DNA of 64,000 nt from MED-G116 sp038147495 (GCA_038147495.1 JAYQTT010000003.1:62001-126000); one strand, 5' to 3'. Shown: positions 17,793-27,026, numbered from the stretch's first letter. Notes: generated by a model from the letters alone, not told the origin. Numbers and translations: made by a program.

Positions 17793-18995
17793 TCACTCCA
17801 GCGCGTCCACCACCCGGGCGATGCGATCCAGCGCCTCTTTCAGCACGGCATCAGACTCGGCGTAGGAAATTCTGAAACAAGGTGACAATCCAAAGGCAAC
17901 GCCCGGGACAACAGCGACCTCTGCCGCGGCAAGAACATGAGCGACGAAATCGCTGTCAGTCTCAATCACGCTGCCATCTGCTGTACTCTTGCCAATGAGC
18001 TGGCTGATCTCGGGATAGACATAAAAGGCCCCGTCCGGCTTCAGGCAGGTAATCCCCTTCATGGCATTCAGCGCGTCAACCACCATCGCCCGGCGCCGGG
18101 CAAAAGCGGCAAGATTATCCACCATAAAATCAGTCGGACCATCAAGTGCGGCAATCGCGGCATGCTGGGCAATGCTGTTCGGACATGACGTTGACTGCGA
18201 TTGCAGTTTCGCCATCGCCTTAATCAATGGCACAGGCCCCGCGCAATAGCCAATGCGCCAACCCGTCATACAATAGGATTTTGCCACACCATTGACCGAG
18301 ACAGTCCGCTCGGCAAGATCGGGGGCAACGGCCCGCATTGTGGCAAATTTAAAATCGTCATAGACAAGGTGTTCATAAATATCATCACTGAGCAGATGCA
18401 CATGCGGGTGGCGGCGCAGAACCTCGGCAATTTCGGCAAGGTCATCGGCGCCATAGCCTACACCGCCCGGGTTTGACGGGCTGTTCAGGATCAGCCATTT
18501 GGTGCGCGGAGTGATCGCGGCTTCCAATTGCGCCGGTGTCATCTTCAGATTGGCCGAAACCGGACATTCAACAAAGACTGGCGTGCCACCGGCAACCTCT
18601 ACTATGCCGGCAAAGCTGACCCAATAGGGGGTCGGGATAATCACCTCATCGCCTTTGTTGACCGTTGCCATCAATGCGTTAAAGAGGACCTGCTTGCCGC
18701 CGGTGCCAACCGAAATCTGCTCGGGCGTCACCGTAACACCGTTCTCGCGCTCATATTTGCGAACAATCGCCGCCTTCAGTTCGGGGATACCATCGACCTG
18801 AGTATAGCGGGTGTAACCGTCACGCATCGCCTTGATTGCCGCCTCAACAATGTGCGGCGGCGTGGCAAAATCCGGCTCGCCGGTGGCCAGACCAATGACA
18901 TTGCGTCCGGCGGCTTTCATATCCAGCGCCAGGCTTGAGATGGCGACAGTGGGTGAAGGTGCAATACGGTTCAGACGATCCGAAATAAAGCTCAT
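17793..18995 (-). CDS. Pyridoxal-phosphate aspartate aminotransferase (class I, subgroup Ib)
   Basis: Interconverts aspartate and 2-oxoglutarate with oxaloacetate and glutamate; some relatives also act on prephenate or aromatic acids. The 400-residue protein starts MSFISDRLNRIAPSPTVAIS. Family marks are IGLATGEPDFATPPHI near residue 35, YWVSFAGIVEVAGG, the NSPSNPGGVGYG motif, SDDIYEHLVY, and the Schiff-base Lys239 in NGVAKSYCMTGWRIGY. The arginine that binds the substrate carboxylate is present near the C-terminus (CFRISYAES). The gene is monocistronic as far as can be seen and divergent from uvrB. The symbol aspC/aatA is plausible, but specificity is not proven by sequence. Confidence 0.93.
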   Translation of the reverse strand: MSFISDRLNRIAPSPTVAISSLALDMKAAGRNVIGLATGEPDFATPPHIVEAAIKAMRDGYTRYTQVDGIPELKAAIVRKYERENGVTVTPEQISVGTGGKQVLFNALMATVNKGDEVIIPTPYWVSFAGIVEVAGGTPVFVECPVSANLKMTPAQLEAAITPRTKWLILNSPSNPGGVGYGADDLAEIAEVLRRHPHVHLLSDDIYEHLVYDDFKFATMRAVAPDLAERTVSVNGVAKSYCMTGWRIGYCAGPVPLIKAMAKLQSQSTSCPNSIAQHAAIAALDGPTDFMVDNLAAFARRRAMVVDALNAMKGITCLKPDGAFYVYPEISQLIGKSTADGSVIETDSDFVAHVLAAAEVAVVPGVAFGLSPCFRISYAESDAVLKEALDRIARVVDALE

Positions 18996-19130
18996 TGATA
19001 CGGCCTCCCTTTATCCATAGGTGTAGCCAGACAGCATCACCTTGGGCAAGTGAAGATTGCGCCCGCGCCTTGTCGGAATGGATCAACCGACCCCTTTCGC
19101 CGCCCCTCTTTTCTTCCTATCTTAAGAGGC

Positions 19131-21359
19131 ATGGACAAGACCGCACCCGACACAAACGCCTCTGCCAGGCCGTCCGCCGATACACCAGCGCCGGGACAGC
19201 CCGCGCCCGGCCCCGGACGAAGAGGCATTGGGGCGAGTGGTGATGGTGACAATCTGATTATTACGCGCCCACGCGCGCCAGCAGATTTTGACCTGCAATC
19301 CGAATTCAAGCCGTCAGGCGATCAACCGGACGCAATCGCCGAGCTGATCGAGGGGATACAAAATGGCGAGCGCGATCAGGTTCTTCTTGGTGTTACCGGC
19401 TCGGGAAAAACCTTTACCGCAGCGCATGTGATTCAGGCGATCAAGCGCCCGACATTAATTCTGGCGCCAAATAAAACGCTGGCGGCGCAGCTCTATGGCG
19501 AGATGAAATCCCTGTTCCCGAACAATGCCGTGGAATATTTCGTCTCCTACTATGACTATTATCAACCAGAGGCCTATGTCCCGCGCTCTGACACCTATAT
19601 TGAAAAGGAATCCTCTATCAATGAACAGATAGACAGGATGCGCCACTCGGCCACGCGCGCGCTGCTGGAGCGCGATGATGTGATCATTGTCGCTTCGGTG
19701 TCATGCATTTATGGCATCGGCTCGGTCGAAACCTATTCGACAATGACGCAAACGCTCTCCACTGGCGAGGATTTCCCGCGTCAGGATATGCTTCGCAAAT
19801 TTACTGAACTGCAATATCGCCGCAATGACACAAATTTCGTGCGCGGCACCTTTCGTGTGCGCGGCGACTCTGTAGAGCTGTTTCCGGCCCACCTTGAAGA
19901 CAGGGCATGGCGTATTTCACTGTTCGGTGACGAGATCGAGGCGATTTTCGAGATCGATCCGCTGACCGGTGAAAAGACGGCAACGTTGGACAGCATCACT
20001 GTCTTTGCCAACTCGCATTATGTGACGCCGCGCCCGACGCTGCAGCAGGCCTGCAAGCAGATCAAGGAAGAGTTGAAAAGCCGGATTGCCGAATTCACCG
20101 CCGAGAACAAATTGCTCGAGGCCCAGCGCATCGAACAACGCACCCAGTTCGACGTCGAAATGATTGAGGCAACTGGCGTCTGTGCGGGAATTGAAAATTA
20201 CTCGCGCTATCTGTCAGGACGCGGCCCGGGCGAACCACCGCCAACCTTGTTTGAATATTTGCCGGAAAACGCCCTGCTTATCATTGACGAAAGCCATGTC
20301 ACGGTGCCGCAGCTGGGGGCGATGTACAAAGGCGACTTTGCCCGTAAATCAACTTTGTCCAATTATGGATTCCGTCTTCCTTCCTGTATGGACAACCGCC
20401 CATTGAAGTTTGAGGAATGGGAAGGCTTTCGCCCGCAGACGATCTTTGTCTCGGCAACGCCCGGCCCGTGGGAGCTGGAGCGCACCGGCGGCGTCTTCGC
20501 CGAACAGGTGGTGCGGCCAACCGGCCTGATCGATCCGGAATGTATCGTGCGCCCGACAACCAATCAGGTCGATGACATCATTGCCGAAAGCCGTGAAATG
20601 GCGGCGCGGGGCAACCGCGTGCTGATCACCACGCTGACCAAGAAGATGGCCGAAGCGCTGTCGGAATATATGTATGAGGGCGGCATCAGGGTGCGCTATC
20701 TGCATTCCGATATCGACACGCTGGAGCGCATCGAAATCATGCGTGATTTGCGTCTTGGTGTATTTGACGTGCTGATCGGAATCAATCTGCTGCGCGAGGG
20801 ATTGGATATTCCGGAATGTGCGCTTGTCGGAATTCTTGACGCCGACAAGGAAGGGTATCTTCGCTCAAAGACATCTTTGATCCAGACCATTGGCAGAGCG
20901 GCGCGCAACATCGAGGGCCGGGTCATCCTCTATGCGGACAGGGTGACGGACTCGATGCAATACGCACTCGATGAGACCAACCGCAGACGTGCCAAGCAGC
21001 AGGCGTGGAACGCCGAGCATGGCATCACGCCTGAATCAATCAAGAAGGACATCGCTGATGTTCTGGATTCCGTGTATGAGCGCGGCGATCATTTGACACC
21101 GACAGCAGGTGGCAAATCCGGTGATCTTGTCGGCAGCAATTTCCAAACAGTAATTGCCGATCTTGAAAAATCCATGCGCGAGGCAGCAGCCAATCTGGAA
21201 TTTGAGGAAGCTGCACGCCTTCGTGATGAAATCAGGCGGATGGAAGCTGCCGAACTTGGCCTGACCGCGCCCGGCGTTCCGGCCAGCGCATCACTCAACC
21301 ACGGTTTCCCCGCAGGCACCCCCGGTGCCCCACCCAAAAAGCGCGGACGGCGCCGCTGA
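19131..21359 (+). CDS. uvrB: Excinuclease ABC subunit B (UvrB)
   Basis: Damage-verifying helicase-like subunit of nucleotide excision repair. The ATG at 19131 gives 742 residues with a disordered Pro/Ala-rich N-terminus (APGQPAPGPGRRG). Walker A is GVTGSGKTFT. The beta-hairpin that locks damaged DNA is at YFVSYYDYYQPEAYVPRSDT, and the DEAD-like box is LLIIDESHVTVPQ. The helicase C part has ITTLTKKMAEALSEYM, then GINLLREGLDIPEC and QTIGRAARN. The C-terminal UVR domain (VIADLEKSMREAAANLEFEE) docks with UvrC. A 27-codon upstream extension of the frame is dismissed as unlike the family. uvrC follows 570 bp downstream. Confidence 0.97.
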   Translation: MDKTAPDTNASARPSADTPAPGQPAPGPGRRGIGASGDGDNLIITRPRAPADFDLQSEFKPSGDQPDAIAELIEGIQNGERDQVLLGVTGSGKTFTAAHVIQAIKRPTLILAPNKTLAAQLYGEMKSLFPNNAVEYFVSYYDYYQPEAYVPRSDTYIEKESSINEQIDRMRHSATRALLERDDVIIVASVSCIYGIGSVETYSTMTQTLSTGEDFPRQDMLRKFTELQYRRNDTNFVRGTFRVRGDSVELFPAHLEDRAWRISLFGDEIEAIFEIDPLTGEKTATLDSITVFANSHYVTPRPTLQQACKQIKEELKSRIAEFTAENKLLEAQRIEQRTQFDVEMIEATGVCAGIENYSRYLSGRGPGEPPPTLFEYLPENALLIIDESHVTVPQLGAMYKGDFARKSTLSNYGFRLPSCMDNRPLKFEEWEGFRPQTIFVSATPGPWELERTGGVFAEQVVRPTGLIDPECIVRPTTNQVDDIIAESREMAARGNRVLITTLTKKMAEALSEYMYEGGIRVRYLHSDIDTLERIEIMRDLRLGVFDVLIGINLLREGLDIPECALVGILDADKEGYLRSKTSLIQTIGRAARNIEGRVILYADRVTDSMQYALDETNRRRAKQQAWNAEHGITPESIKKDIADVLDSVYERGDHLTPTAGGKSGDLVGSNFQTVIADLEKSMREAAANLEFEEAARLRDEIRRMEAAELGLTAPGVPASASLNHGFPAGTPGAPPKKRGRRR

Positions 21360-21600
21360 CGCCACTCTCACACAGCAAAAACACGATGGGCAAACACGGT
21401 TTTTTCCATGTTTTTTGATGCTTACCATAGGTTGTAAGCATTACAGCGTGAGCCTTGAAATATGGCCGAATCGAGATTGTTGTGCACAGTTTAATATAAT
21501 TGAAAGGAAATCATGCCGATCACCCAAAAAAACTTGTCCCATATCTGTATTTTTACTCTTGATAAATCATAAAATATTGATTTTTTTGACTTTTAAATAT

Positions 21601-21624
21601 TTGCCTAAAAAATAGGCAATTTTT
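21601..21624 (+). terminator. Hairpin with T-run downstream of uvrB
   Basis: A perfect 7-bp stem (TTGCCTA / TAGGCAA) with an AAAAA loop is followed by TTTTT. It resembles a weak intrinsic terminator but lies 240 bp past the uvrB stop, so its use for uvrB is uncertain. Confidence 0.4.
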
Positions 21625-21680
21625 AAAAACCTCTGTAAAATAAGGCAACTAGGCGCGGGATAGCCGAATAGTCCACAAAC

Positions 21681-21689
21681 TTATCCACA
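21681..21689 (+). promoter_or_regulatory. Perfect DnaA box (TTATCCACA)
   Basis: The exact high-affinity R1-type DnaA binding sequence lies at the edge of the AT-rich stretch between uvrB and uvrC. A single 9-mer can occur by chance; its position beside AT-rich DNA raises the weight a little. Confidence 0.45.
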
Positions 21690-21929
21690 GGGTCCGTGGA
21701 TTGTTTTTTTGATCAATTTTGAGCGAATCAGCGGTAACGATTCGCAAATTGACATCCGGCACCTTATCATCCCTGAAATGACATGCTGCCCCTACACAAT
21801 GCAGCCAATAATCACTAGATTCAGGGGATGTCAGACAGGGGTAAACGCCCCTGCCCGGCCCCGGATGCGGCACCCGCCGGGCTGGATCACACGCCGCCAC
21901 ACCGCAGCCGGAATGACAAAAGAACTTCG

Positions 21930-23828
21930 ATGACTGAAGACACCGACATCACCCCGGCCAATCTGCCCCCGGACATCTGGCGCGGCATCGACTATCTGAA
22001 AGGCGAGCTGAAAACTCTGACAACCGATCCGGGTGTCTATCGGATGCTCAATGGCAAGGGCGAGGTTCTTTATGTCGGCAAGGCCCGGAACCTGATACGG
22101 CGGGTTGGCAGTTACACCCAGCCCAACCGCCTGTCGAACCGCATCATGCGCATGGTCAGCGAGACCGAAAAGCTTGAGGTCATCGTCACCAAATCCGAAA
22201 TTGAGGCATTGCTTCTTGAGTCGAACCTGATCAAGAAAATGAAACCGCGCTATAATATCCTTCTGCGCGATGACAAAAGCCTGCCACAGATACTTCTGAC
22301 CGCAGACCACGATTTTGGTCAATTGACCAAACATCGCGGACGAAAGACGCGAAAAGGCGACTATTTCGGGCCTTTCGCCTCGGCCGGATCAGTCAATCGC
22401 ACGGTCGCCGATCTGGCACGCGCCTTCATGTTACGCACCTGCTCGGACTCGGTTTTCAGTACCCGCACCCGCCCCTGTCTGCAATATCAGATCAAGCGAT
22501 GCACCGCGCCTTGTGTCGGCCATGTCACAAAAGAAGATTATGCAAAACAAATGGCACAGGCCCGCCGCTTTTTATCTGGCGGCTCTGCCGAGATACAGCG
22601 CGAATATGCAAAGCGCATGCATGACGCCGCCGAGACGCTTGAATTTGAAACCGCCGCCATCTGGCGCAACAGGATACGGGCGCTCACCGGCATTCAGGCC
22701 AATCAGGACATCAATCTGCCCAATCTGCCAGACGCCGATATCATTGCTTTGGCGCAAAGCGGGGACAGGTCCTGTATCCAGATCTTTTTCATTCGGTCCG
22801 GCTCCAACTATGGAAATCGGTCCTATTTCCTCAGCCATAATCGTGAAACCCCGCCCGAAGAGGTGCTCGGAGCCTTCCTTGGCCAATTCTATGAAGACAA
22901 GGAGCCACCGCCGCATATTCTCGTATCGGACGAACCGGCGGAAAAACAATTGATTGAAGAGGCCCTGTCCGAACAGGCTGGCCGCGTGGTGCATATTCAG
23001 CGTCCGCAGCGCGGCCCCCGCACGAAACTGACGCAGATGGCTAGCCGCAACGCCGAAGAGGCACTGGCACGGCACATGGCAAATGCGGCATCGCAGAGAC
23101 GTCTACTCGGTGAATTGGCTGAAGCCTTTGACATGGATGAACCGCCGAAGCGCGTTGAGGTCTATGACAATTCACACATTCAGGGCAAACATGCTGTCGG
23201 CGGGATGATTGTCGCCGGTCCGGACGGCTTCAACAAAGCAGCCTATCGCCGGTTTAACATTCGTGATGAAGGCAAACACGCAACCAATCTTGGCGATGAT
23301 TTCGCGATGATGCGGCAAGTCATACATCGTCGCTTTGCCCGGGCGCTGAAAGAGGACCCGGATCGCATTTCAGGCAATTGGCCGGACTTGATGCTGATCG
23401 ATGGCGGCAAAGGCCAATTGTCCGCGGTCAATGACGTCATGGATGATCTTGGCATCACCGACATCACTGTTGTTGCCATTTCAAAAGGACCGGACCGAAA
23501 TGCCGGACGCGAACAATTCCATATGCGGGACCGCTCCAGCTTTACCTTGCCGCCGCATGCATCGGCGATGCATTTCCTGCAACGCCTCCGTGACGAGGCG
23601 CACCGCTATGCTATTGGCACACATCGCGCCAAGCGCCAGAAATCTGAATTGACCAGTCCACTTGACGCGGTGCCGGGCATTGGACCGAAGCGCAAAAAGG
23701 CGTTGCTGGCACATTTTGGATCAGCCCGCGCCGTATCCGCAGCTGGCCTGAAAGATCTTGAAGCGGTCGATGGCATTTCGAAAAAATTCGCCCAGCAGAT
23801 ATATGATTGGTTTTATGGTGGGCAATAA
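21930..23828 (+). CDS. uvrC: Excinuclease ABC subunit C (UvrC)
   Basis: Makes both incisions around a lesion after UvrB loading. The ATG at 21930 (MTEDTDITPANLPPDIWRG) gives 632 residues. An ATG at 21828 would add 34 codons of Pro/Arg-rich sequence and cannot be ruled out. The GIY-YIG domain has DPGVYRMLNGKGEVLYVGKA with the catalytic Tyr/Arg pattern, for the 3' cut. A UVR motif lies at QREYAKRMHDAAETLEFETA. The RNase H-like domain for the 5' cut has VEVYDNSHIQGKHAVGGMIV and LMLIDGGKGQLSA, and the tandem HhH element is LDAVPGIGPKRKKALLAHFG. pgsA follows closely, a conserved pairing in proteobacteria. Confidence 0.96.
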   Translation: MTEDTDITPANLPPDIWRGIDYLKGELKTLTTDPGVYRMLNGKGEVLYVGKARNLIRRVGSYTQPNRLSNRIMRMVSETEKLEVIVTKSEIEALLLESNLIKKMKPRYNILLRDDKSLPQILLTADHDFGQLTKHRGRKTRKGDYFGPFASAGSVNRTVADLARAFMLRTCSDSVFSTRTRPCLQYQIKRCTAPCVGHVTKEDYAKQMAQARRFLSGGSAEIQREYAKRMHDAAETLEFETAAIWRNRIRALTGIQANQDINLPNLPDADIIALAQSGDRSCIQIFFIRSGSNYGNRSYFLSHNRETPPEEVLGAFLGQFYEDKEPPPHILVSDEPAEKQLIEEALSEQAGRVVHIQRPQRGPRTKLTQMASRNAEEALARHMANAASQRRLLGELAEAFDMDEPPKRVEVYDNSHIQGKHAVGGMIVAGPDGFNKAAYRRFNIRDEGKHATNLGDDFAMMRQVIHRRFARALKEDPDRISGNWPDLMLIDGGKGQLSAVNDVMDDLGITDITVVAISKGPDRNAGREQFHMRDRSSFTLPPHASAMHFLQRLRDEAHRYAIGTHRAKRQKSELTSPLDAVPGIGPKRKKALLAHFGSARAVSAAGLKDLEAVDGISKKFAQQIYDWFYGGQ

Positions 23829-23909
23829 CAGTGTCATGCGCCATAATGGCCAAAGGTTCAAGATCGGGTGTCGATGTTGCTGGATAATTTGCCGGGGGTC
23901 TGTGTCTGG

Positions 23910-24473
23910 ATGATATTTGCTATCAAAGCCATACCAAATTGGATGACCATCGGGCGCATTCTGTTGACGCCGATCGTGGCTGTATTGATTTGGATTGATC
24001 GCCCTGATTTCGGCTATGCGCTGGCGTTGGCGCTGTTCACCTTGGCGAGTGTCACCGACTTCTTCGATGGCTGGATTGCACGGCGTCTGAATGTTGTCTC
24101 GCCCTTTGGCGAGATGCTGGATCCGATTGCCGACAAGATGCTGATTGGCTGCGCCTTGCTTGCGCTTGCCAATGTCACACCTGCCGGATGGGTGTTTCTG
24201 GCGCCTGCACTGGTTATTCTGATCCGTGAATTCATGATTTCCGGTCTTCGAGAATATCTGGCCAAGCGCAGTTTTTCCGCGCCTGTCACGCCGTTGGCGA
24301 AATGGAAAACAGCGGCGCAAATTACAGCTGTTGGCTTTCTGATTGGCGCGCCGGCTTTTCCCATCGTCCCCTTTGCCCATGAAATTGGGCTTTTCCTGTT
24401 ATGGGTGGCGGCGATCCTGACCGTACAGACCGGCTATGGCTATATTCGTGAGGCCATCAGACATGTCTCCTGA
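23910..24473 (+). CDS. pgsA: CDP-diacylglycerol--glycerol-3-phosphate 3-phosphatidyltransferase
   Basis: Inner-membrane enzyme making phosphatidylglycerol phosphate, the first committed step to phosphatidylglycerol and cardiolipin. The CDP-alcohol phosphotransferase signature is complete: SVTDFFDGWIARRLNVVSP followed by FGEMLDPIADK, i.e. D..DG..AR........G...D...D. IPNWMTIGRILLTP is the usual N-terminal element, so the ATG at 23910 (187 aa) is preferred to the ATG at 23874, which adds 12 residues. Several hydrophobic helices follow (LFTLASVTDFF region, GWVFLAPALVILI, IGLFLLWVAAILTV). The gene overlaps mobB by 11 bp. Confidence 0.93.
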   Translation: MIFAIKAIPNWMTIGRILLTPIVAVLIWIDRPDFGYALALALFTLASVTDFFDGWIARRLNVVSPFGEMLDPIADKMLIGCALLALANVTPAGWVFLAPALVILIREFMISGLREYLAKRSFSAPVTPLAKWKTAAQITAVGFLIGAPAFPIVPFAHEIGLFLLWVAAILTVQTGYGYIREAIRHVS

Positions 24474-25050
24474 TGACAGAATGGATGTGATACCGCTACC
24501 CGCAACGCCTCTCTCCAGTGCCGCGCGGCATGGCCTTGTCATTGGGCTTGCCGGCTGGTCTGGAAGCGGCAAAACCACGCTGGCAGAAAATTTGATTGCG
24601 CAGCTTGTTGATCAGGGTCGCGATGTCGCGACAATCAAGCACGCACATCACCAATTTGATGCTGATGTACCGGGCAAGGATAGTTATCGACACCGCACCG
24701 CGGGGGCGAAACAGGTTCTGGTGTCATCGGCAATGCGGTCCGTTTTATTCACCGAACATGGCGATAGTGGTGATCGCCCGCTCGACGATCTTTTGGCGTC
24801 TCTGGCGCCGACAGACATTGTCATCGTTGAGGGTTTCAAGCGTGAGCCAATTCCGAAGATTGAAATATTCCGTTCTGAGATTGGCAAACCACCTTTGTGG
24901 CCAGAGGATAAATGGATTGTCGCCATCGCGACTGACGCCCCGCGATCACAGATTGGCGCAAATGCTCCTTCTGTCATTCTGAATTTAAATGACCCGGCAG
25001 CAATAGCCAGTTTCATTATTGAATGCGCGGCGACAGGCGGCCAAAGATGA
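24463..25050 (+). CDS. mobB: Molybdopterin-guanine dinucleotide biosynthesis adaptor MobB
   Basis: GTP-binding accessory protein in the attachment of GMP to the molybdenum cofactor. The ATG at 24463 (MSPDDRMDVIPLPA, 195 aa) overlaps the pgsA end. The P-loop is GLAGWSGSGKTTLAENLI. It is followed by the MobB-typical ATIKHAHHQFDADVPGKDSY, HRTAGAKQVLVSS and the Walker B-like DIVIVEGFKREPIPKIEIFR. Its stop overlaps the moeA start (ATGA), so mobB, moeA, moaD and moaE form one operon. The guanylyltransferase MobA itself is not in view. Confidence 0.93.
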   Translation: MSPDDRMDVIPLPATPLSSAARHGLVIGLAGWSGSGKTTLAENLIAQLVDQGRDVATIKHAHHQFDADVPGKDSYRHRTAGAKQVLVSSAMRSVLFTEHGDSGDRPLDDLLASLAPTDIVIVEGFKREPIPKIEIFRSEIGKPPLWPEDKWIVAIATDAPRSQIGANAPSVILNLNDPAAIASFIIECAATGGQR

Positions 25051-26285
25051 ATTATGACGGGTTGCTGGCGCCGGATGTTGCGCGCACCAGATTGACTTCG
25101 ACCGCCGCAGCCATAACAACGCCGCAGGAAGTTGCGTTGCAAGACGCTTTTGATCGCCGTCTTGTAAACGATCTGGTTGCGACACATGATCTGCCTGCCA
25201 CCGCCAACGCCGCTGTCGATGGCTATGCGGTTCATGCCCACATTCTCGCACAAAACCCGGACCACGCCTTTCCGGTTATTGGCCGCGCCGCCGCCGGGCA
25301 TCCCTTTGATGGCGAGGTTGCCGAAGGCAACGCCATTCGCATTTTTACCGGTGCCGTCATGCCAGTTGGCCCGGACGCAGTCGCTATGCATGAACATTGC
25401 GAAATGGATGAAACGACAGGCACTGTAAAAATTGGTGCCTCTCTCAAACCCGGCAGCAACAGCCGCCCCGCCGGTGAGAACATTGCCAAGGGCGAGATCA
25501 TCATCCCCGCTGGTAAACGGCTTGGCCCTGCCGACATCGGTATCGCCGCTGCTGCCGGTCAGACGAAACTTACCGTGCATCGCCAATTGCGCGTTGGTGT
25601 GATCTCGATGGGCGATGAGATCATTGATCCGGGTACGCGCCCCAACTACGGCCAATCCTATGACTCCAACCGCCCCATGTTGCATGCCTTGATTTCAGCA
25701 GACGGCCATGAGGTGCAAACTTTCCCTATCGTGCCCGACAATTTGCAAGCGTTGATCACCGCCTATGAACAGGCATTTGCAAGCTGTGATGTGGTTATTT
25801 CATCCGGCGGCGCATCGGATGGGGACGAAGATCATACACAGGCGGCGATGCGGGCCATTGGCGCAGACCTGATTTTTTGGCGACTTGCAATGAAACCCGG
25901 ACGCCCGATCGCTGTTGCCAGCCTTGGTGATAAAAGGCTGTTTTGTTTGCCGGGCAACCCCGTTGCCGCCTTTGTCTGTTATCGTTTGCTGGCATCACCG
26001 GTCATCGACGTCATGGCGGGGGGTGTGGCAAGACCGCTCTTGCGCGCATCTGTGAAGGCTGGCTTTGATCATAAAAAGGCGGCAGGGCGCGCCGAATATC
26101 TGCGGGTCAGGCTGGAGATAGATCAACAGGGCGAGGCCGTGATGCGTCTTCATGGCCGCCGCGGCGCTGGCGTTTTGTCGTCTTTGACCGGGGCTGATGG
26201 TTTGGTAGAGATTCCTGTTGAAAATGCTGGGGTGACTGAGGGAGACTATCTATCCTTCATTCCCTTCCGTGAGGCTGGATTATGA
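25047..26285 (+). CDS. moeA: Molybdopterin molybdenumtransferase MoeA
   Basis: Inserts molybdate into adenylylated molybdopterin. The ATG at 25047 gives 412 residues (MNYDGLLAPDVARTRLTSTA). Features are LPATANAAVDGYAVHAH (the N..VDGYA motif), IRIFTGAVMPVGPDAVAMHE, RPAGENIAKGEIIIPAGKRL, the MPT-binding-fold GDEIIDPG and DSNRPMLHAL, ISSGGASDGDEDHTQ, and a C-terminal FCLPGNPVAAFVCYRL. It overlaps the mobB stop by four bases, and its own stop overlaps the moaD start. In relatives it works together with MogA, which is not seen here. Confidence 0.95.
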   Translation: MNYDGLLAPDVARTRLTSTAAAITTPQEVALQDAFDRRLVNDLVATHDLPATANAAVDGYAVHAHILAQNPDHAFPVIGRAAAGHPFDGEVAEGNAIRIFTGAVMPVGPDAVAMHEHCEMDETTGTVKIGASLKPGSNSRPAGENIAKGEIIIPAGKRLGPADIGIAAAAGQTKLTVHRQLRVGVISMGDEIIDPGTRPNYGQSYDSNRPMLHALISADGHEVQTFPIVPDNLQALITAYEQAFASCDVVISSGGASDGDEDHTQAAMRAIGADLIFWRLAMKPGRPIAVASLGDKRLFCLPGNPVAAFVCYRLLASPVIDVMAGGVARPLLRASVKAGFDHKKAAGRAEYLRVRLEIDQQGEAVMRLHGRRGAGVLSSLTGADGLVEIPVENAGVTEGDYLSFIPFREAGL

Positions 26286-26549
26286 GTGATACGACCGTAA
26301 ATGTGCTTTATTTTGCCTGGATGCGTGAACATACCGGCACCGCTTCAGAGCAAATATCGCTGCCTGATAACGTCAGAAACGTGGGCGCACTTGTTCCACT
26401 GTTGAGCGAACGCTCGGACGGGCATGCCCTTGCATTGAAAAACATGAAAGCCGTCCGGGTCGCGGTCAATCGAACCTATGGTGATCTGGATAGTGCAATC
26501 GCTCCAAATGATGAAATTGCTTTCTTTCCCCCCGGTGACAGGAGGCTAA
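26282..26549 (+). CDS. moaD: Molybdopterin synthase sulfur-carrier subunit MoaD, with a single-base frameshift near the end
   Basis: Small ubiquitin-fold protein whose C-terminal Gly-Gly is thiocarboxylated and donates sulfur to precursor Z in complex with MoaE. It begins MSDTTVNVLYFAWMREHTGT. As written, the frame runs past FFPP into GDRRLKAAW and on into moaE, losing the essential tail. The run of six C at 26528-26533 is the cause: with five C the frame reads FFPPVTGG followed by TAA at 26547-26549, the exact expected MoaD ending. The corrected product has 88 residues. Sequencing error in the homopolymer, a real mutation or programmed slippage are all possible; error is the simplest. Confidence 0.85.
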
Positions 26550-26556
26550 AGGCAGC

Positions 26557-27000
26557 ATGGCCGTGCGTGTACAATCAGAGGATTTCGATGTAGGCGCCGA
26601 GAGCCGCGCTTTACAGGGCCCCGCTGTTGGCGCCATCGCGCTATTTGTTGGGACAGTGCGCAGCCTGAGCGAAGATGACGATGTCACCGCAATGACGCTG
26701 GAACATTATCCGGGGATGACCGAACAGGAAATAACCCGCATCGAGACCGAAGCACGCGATCGCTGGCCGCTGATTGACGTCACAATCATTCACCGGATTG
26801 GTCGGCTCGTTGCCGGCGAGCAGATCGTTCTTGTCGCCGTATCCTCCGCGCACCGGCAGGCCGCCTTCGATGCGGCGCAATATATTATGGACTTCCTGAA
26901 AACCGACGCCCCGTTCTGGAAGGCCGAGGAACGGGGCGACAAGATCAGCTGGGTAGATGCGCGGCAAAGCGATAATGACGCGCATAAACGCTGGGATTAA
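26557..27000 (+). CDS. moaE: Molybdopterin synthase catalytic subunit MoaE
   Basis: Catalytic partner of MoaD; converts cyclic pyranopterin monophosphate to molybdopterin. The 147-residue protein starts MAVRVQSEDFDVGAESRALQ, with the gene's own AGGAGG inside the end of moaD. Family marks are GAIALFVGTVRSLSEDD, MTLEHYPGMTEQEI, IHRIGRLVAGEQIVLVAVSS, HRQAAFDAAQYIMDFLKTDA and PFWKAEERGDKISWVDA, which carries the active-site lysines. It ends the Moco operon and converges with the aminotransferase gene 72 bp away. Confidence 0.95.
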   Translation: MAVRVQSEDFDVGAESRALQGPAVGAIALFVGTVRSLSEDDDVTAMTLEHYPGMTEQEITRIETEARDRWPLIDVTIIHRIGRLVAGEQIVLVAVSSAHRQAAFDAAQYIMDFLKTDAPFWKAEERGDKISWVDARQSDNDAHKRWD

Positions 27001-27026
27001 CGGTCGGACAACAAAACCCGATATCA

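Larger units (their letters stand above)
21360..21929. other. Long AT-rich gap between uvrB and uvrC with DnaA-box-like sites
   Basis: This 570-bp gap holds no gene I can support. The middle (about 21490-21660) is far more AT-rich than the window. A perfect DnaA box TTATCCACA lies at 21681-21689 and a one-mismatch site TTGTGCACA at 21480-21488, with AGTCCACAA beside the first. A small hairpin sits at 21601-21619. An AT-rich unwinding stretch next to a consensus box is what a replication origin or DnaA-regulated site looks like, but the box number is low. Confidence 0.4.

Noticed and set aside
24684..25685. 333-codon minus-strand frame over mobB and moeA
   Set aside because: Opposite strand of two clearly recognised genes, no family match. 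A shadow frame.
26282..26593. A 103-residue MoaD with a novel C-terminus
   Set aside because: The extension reads through the moaE start in another frame, and the canonical GG-stop is one base away, so the extension is an artefact of the frameshift.
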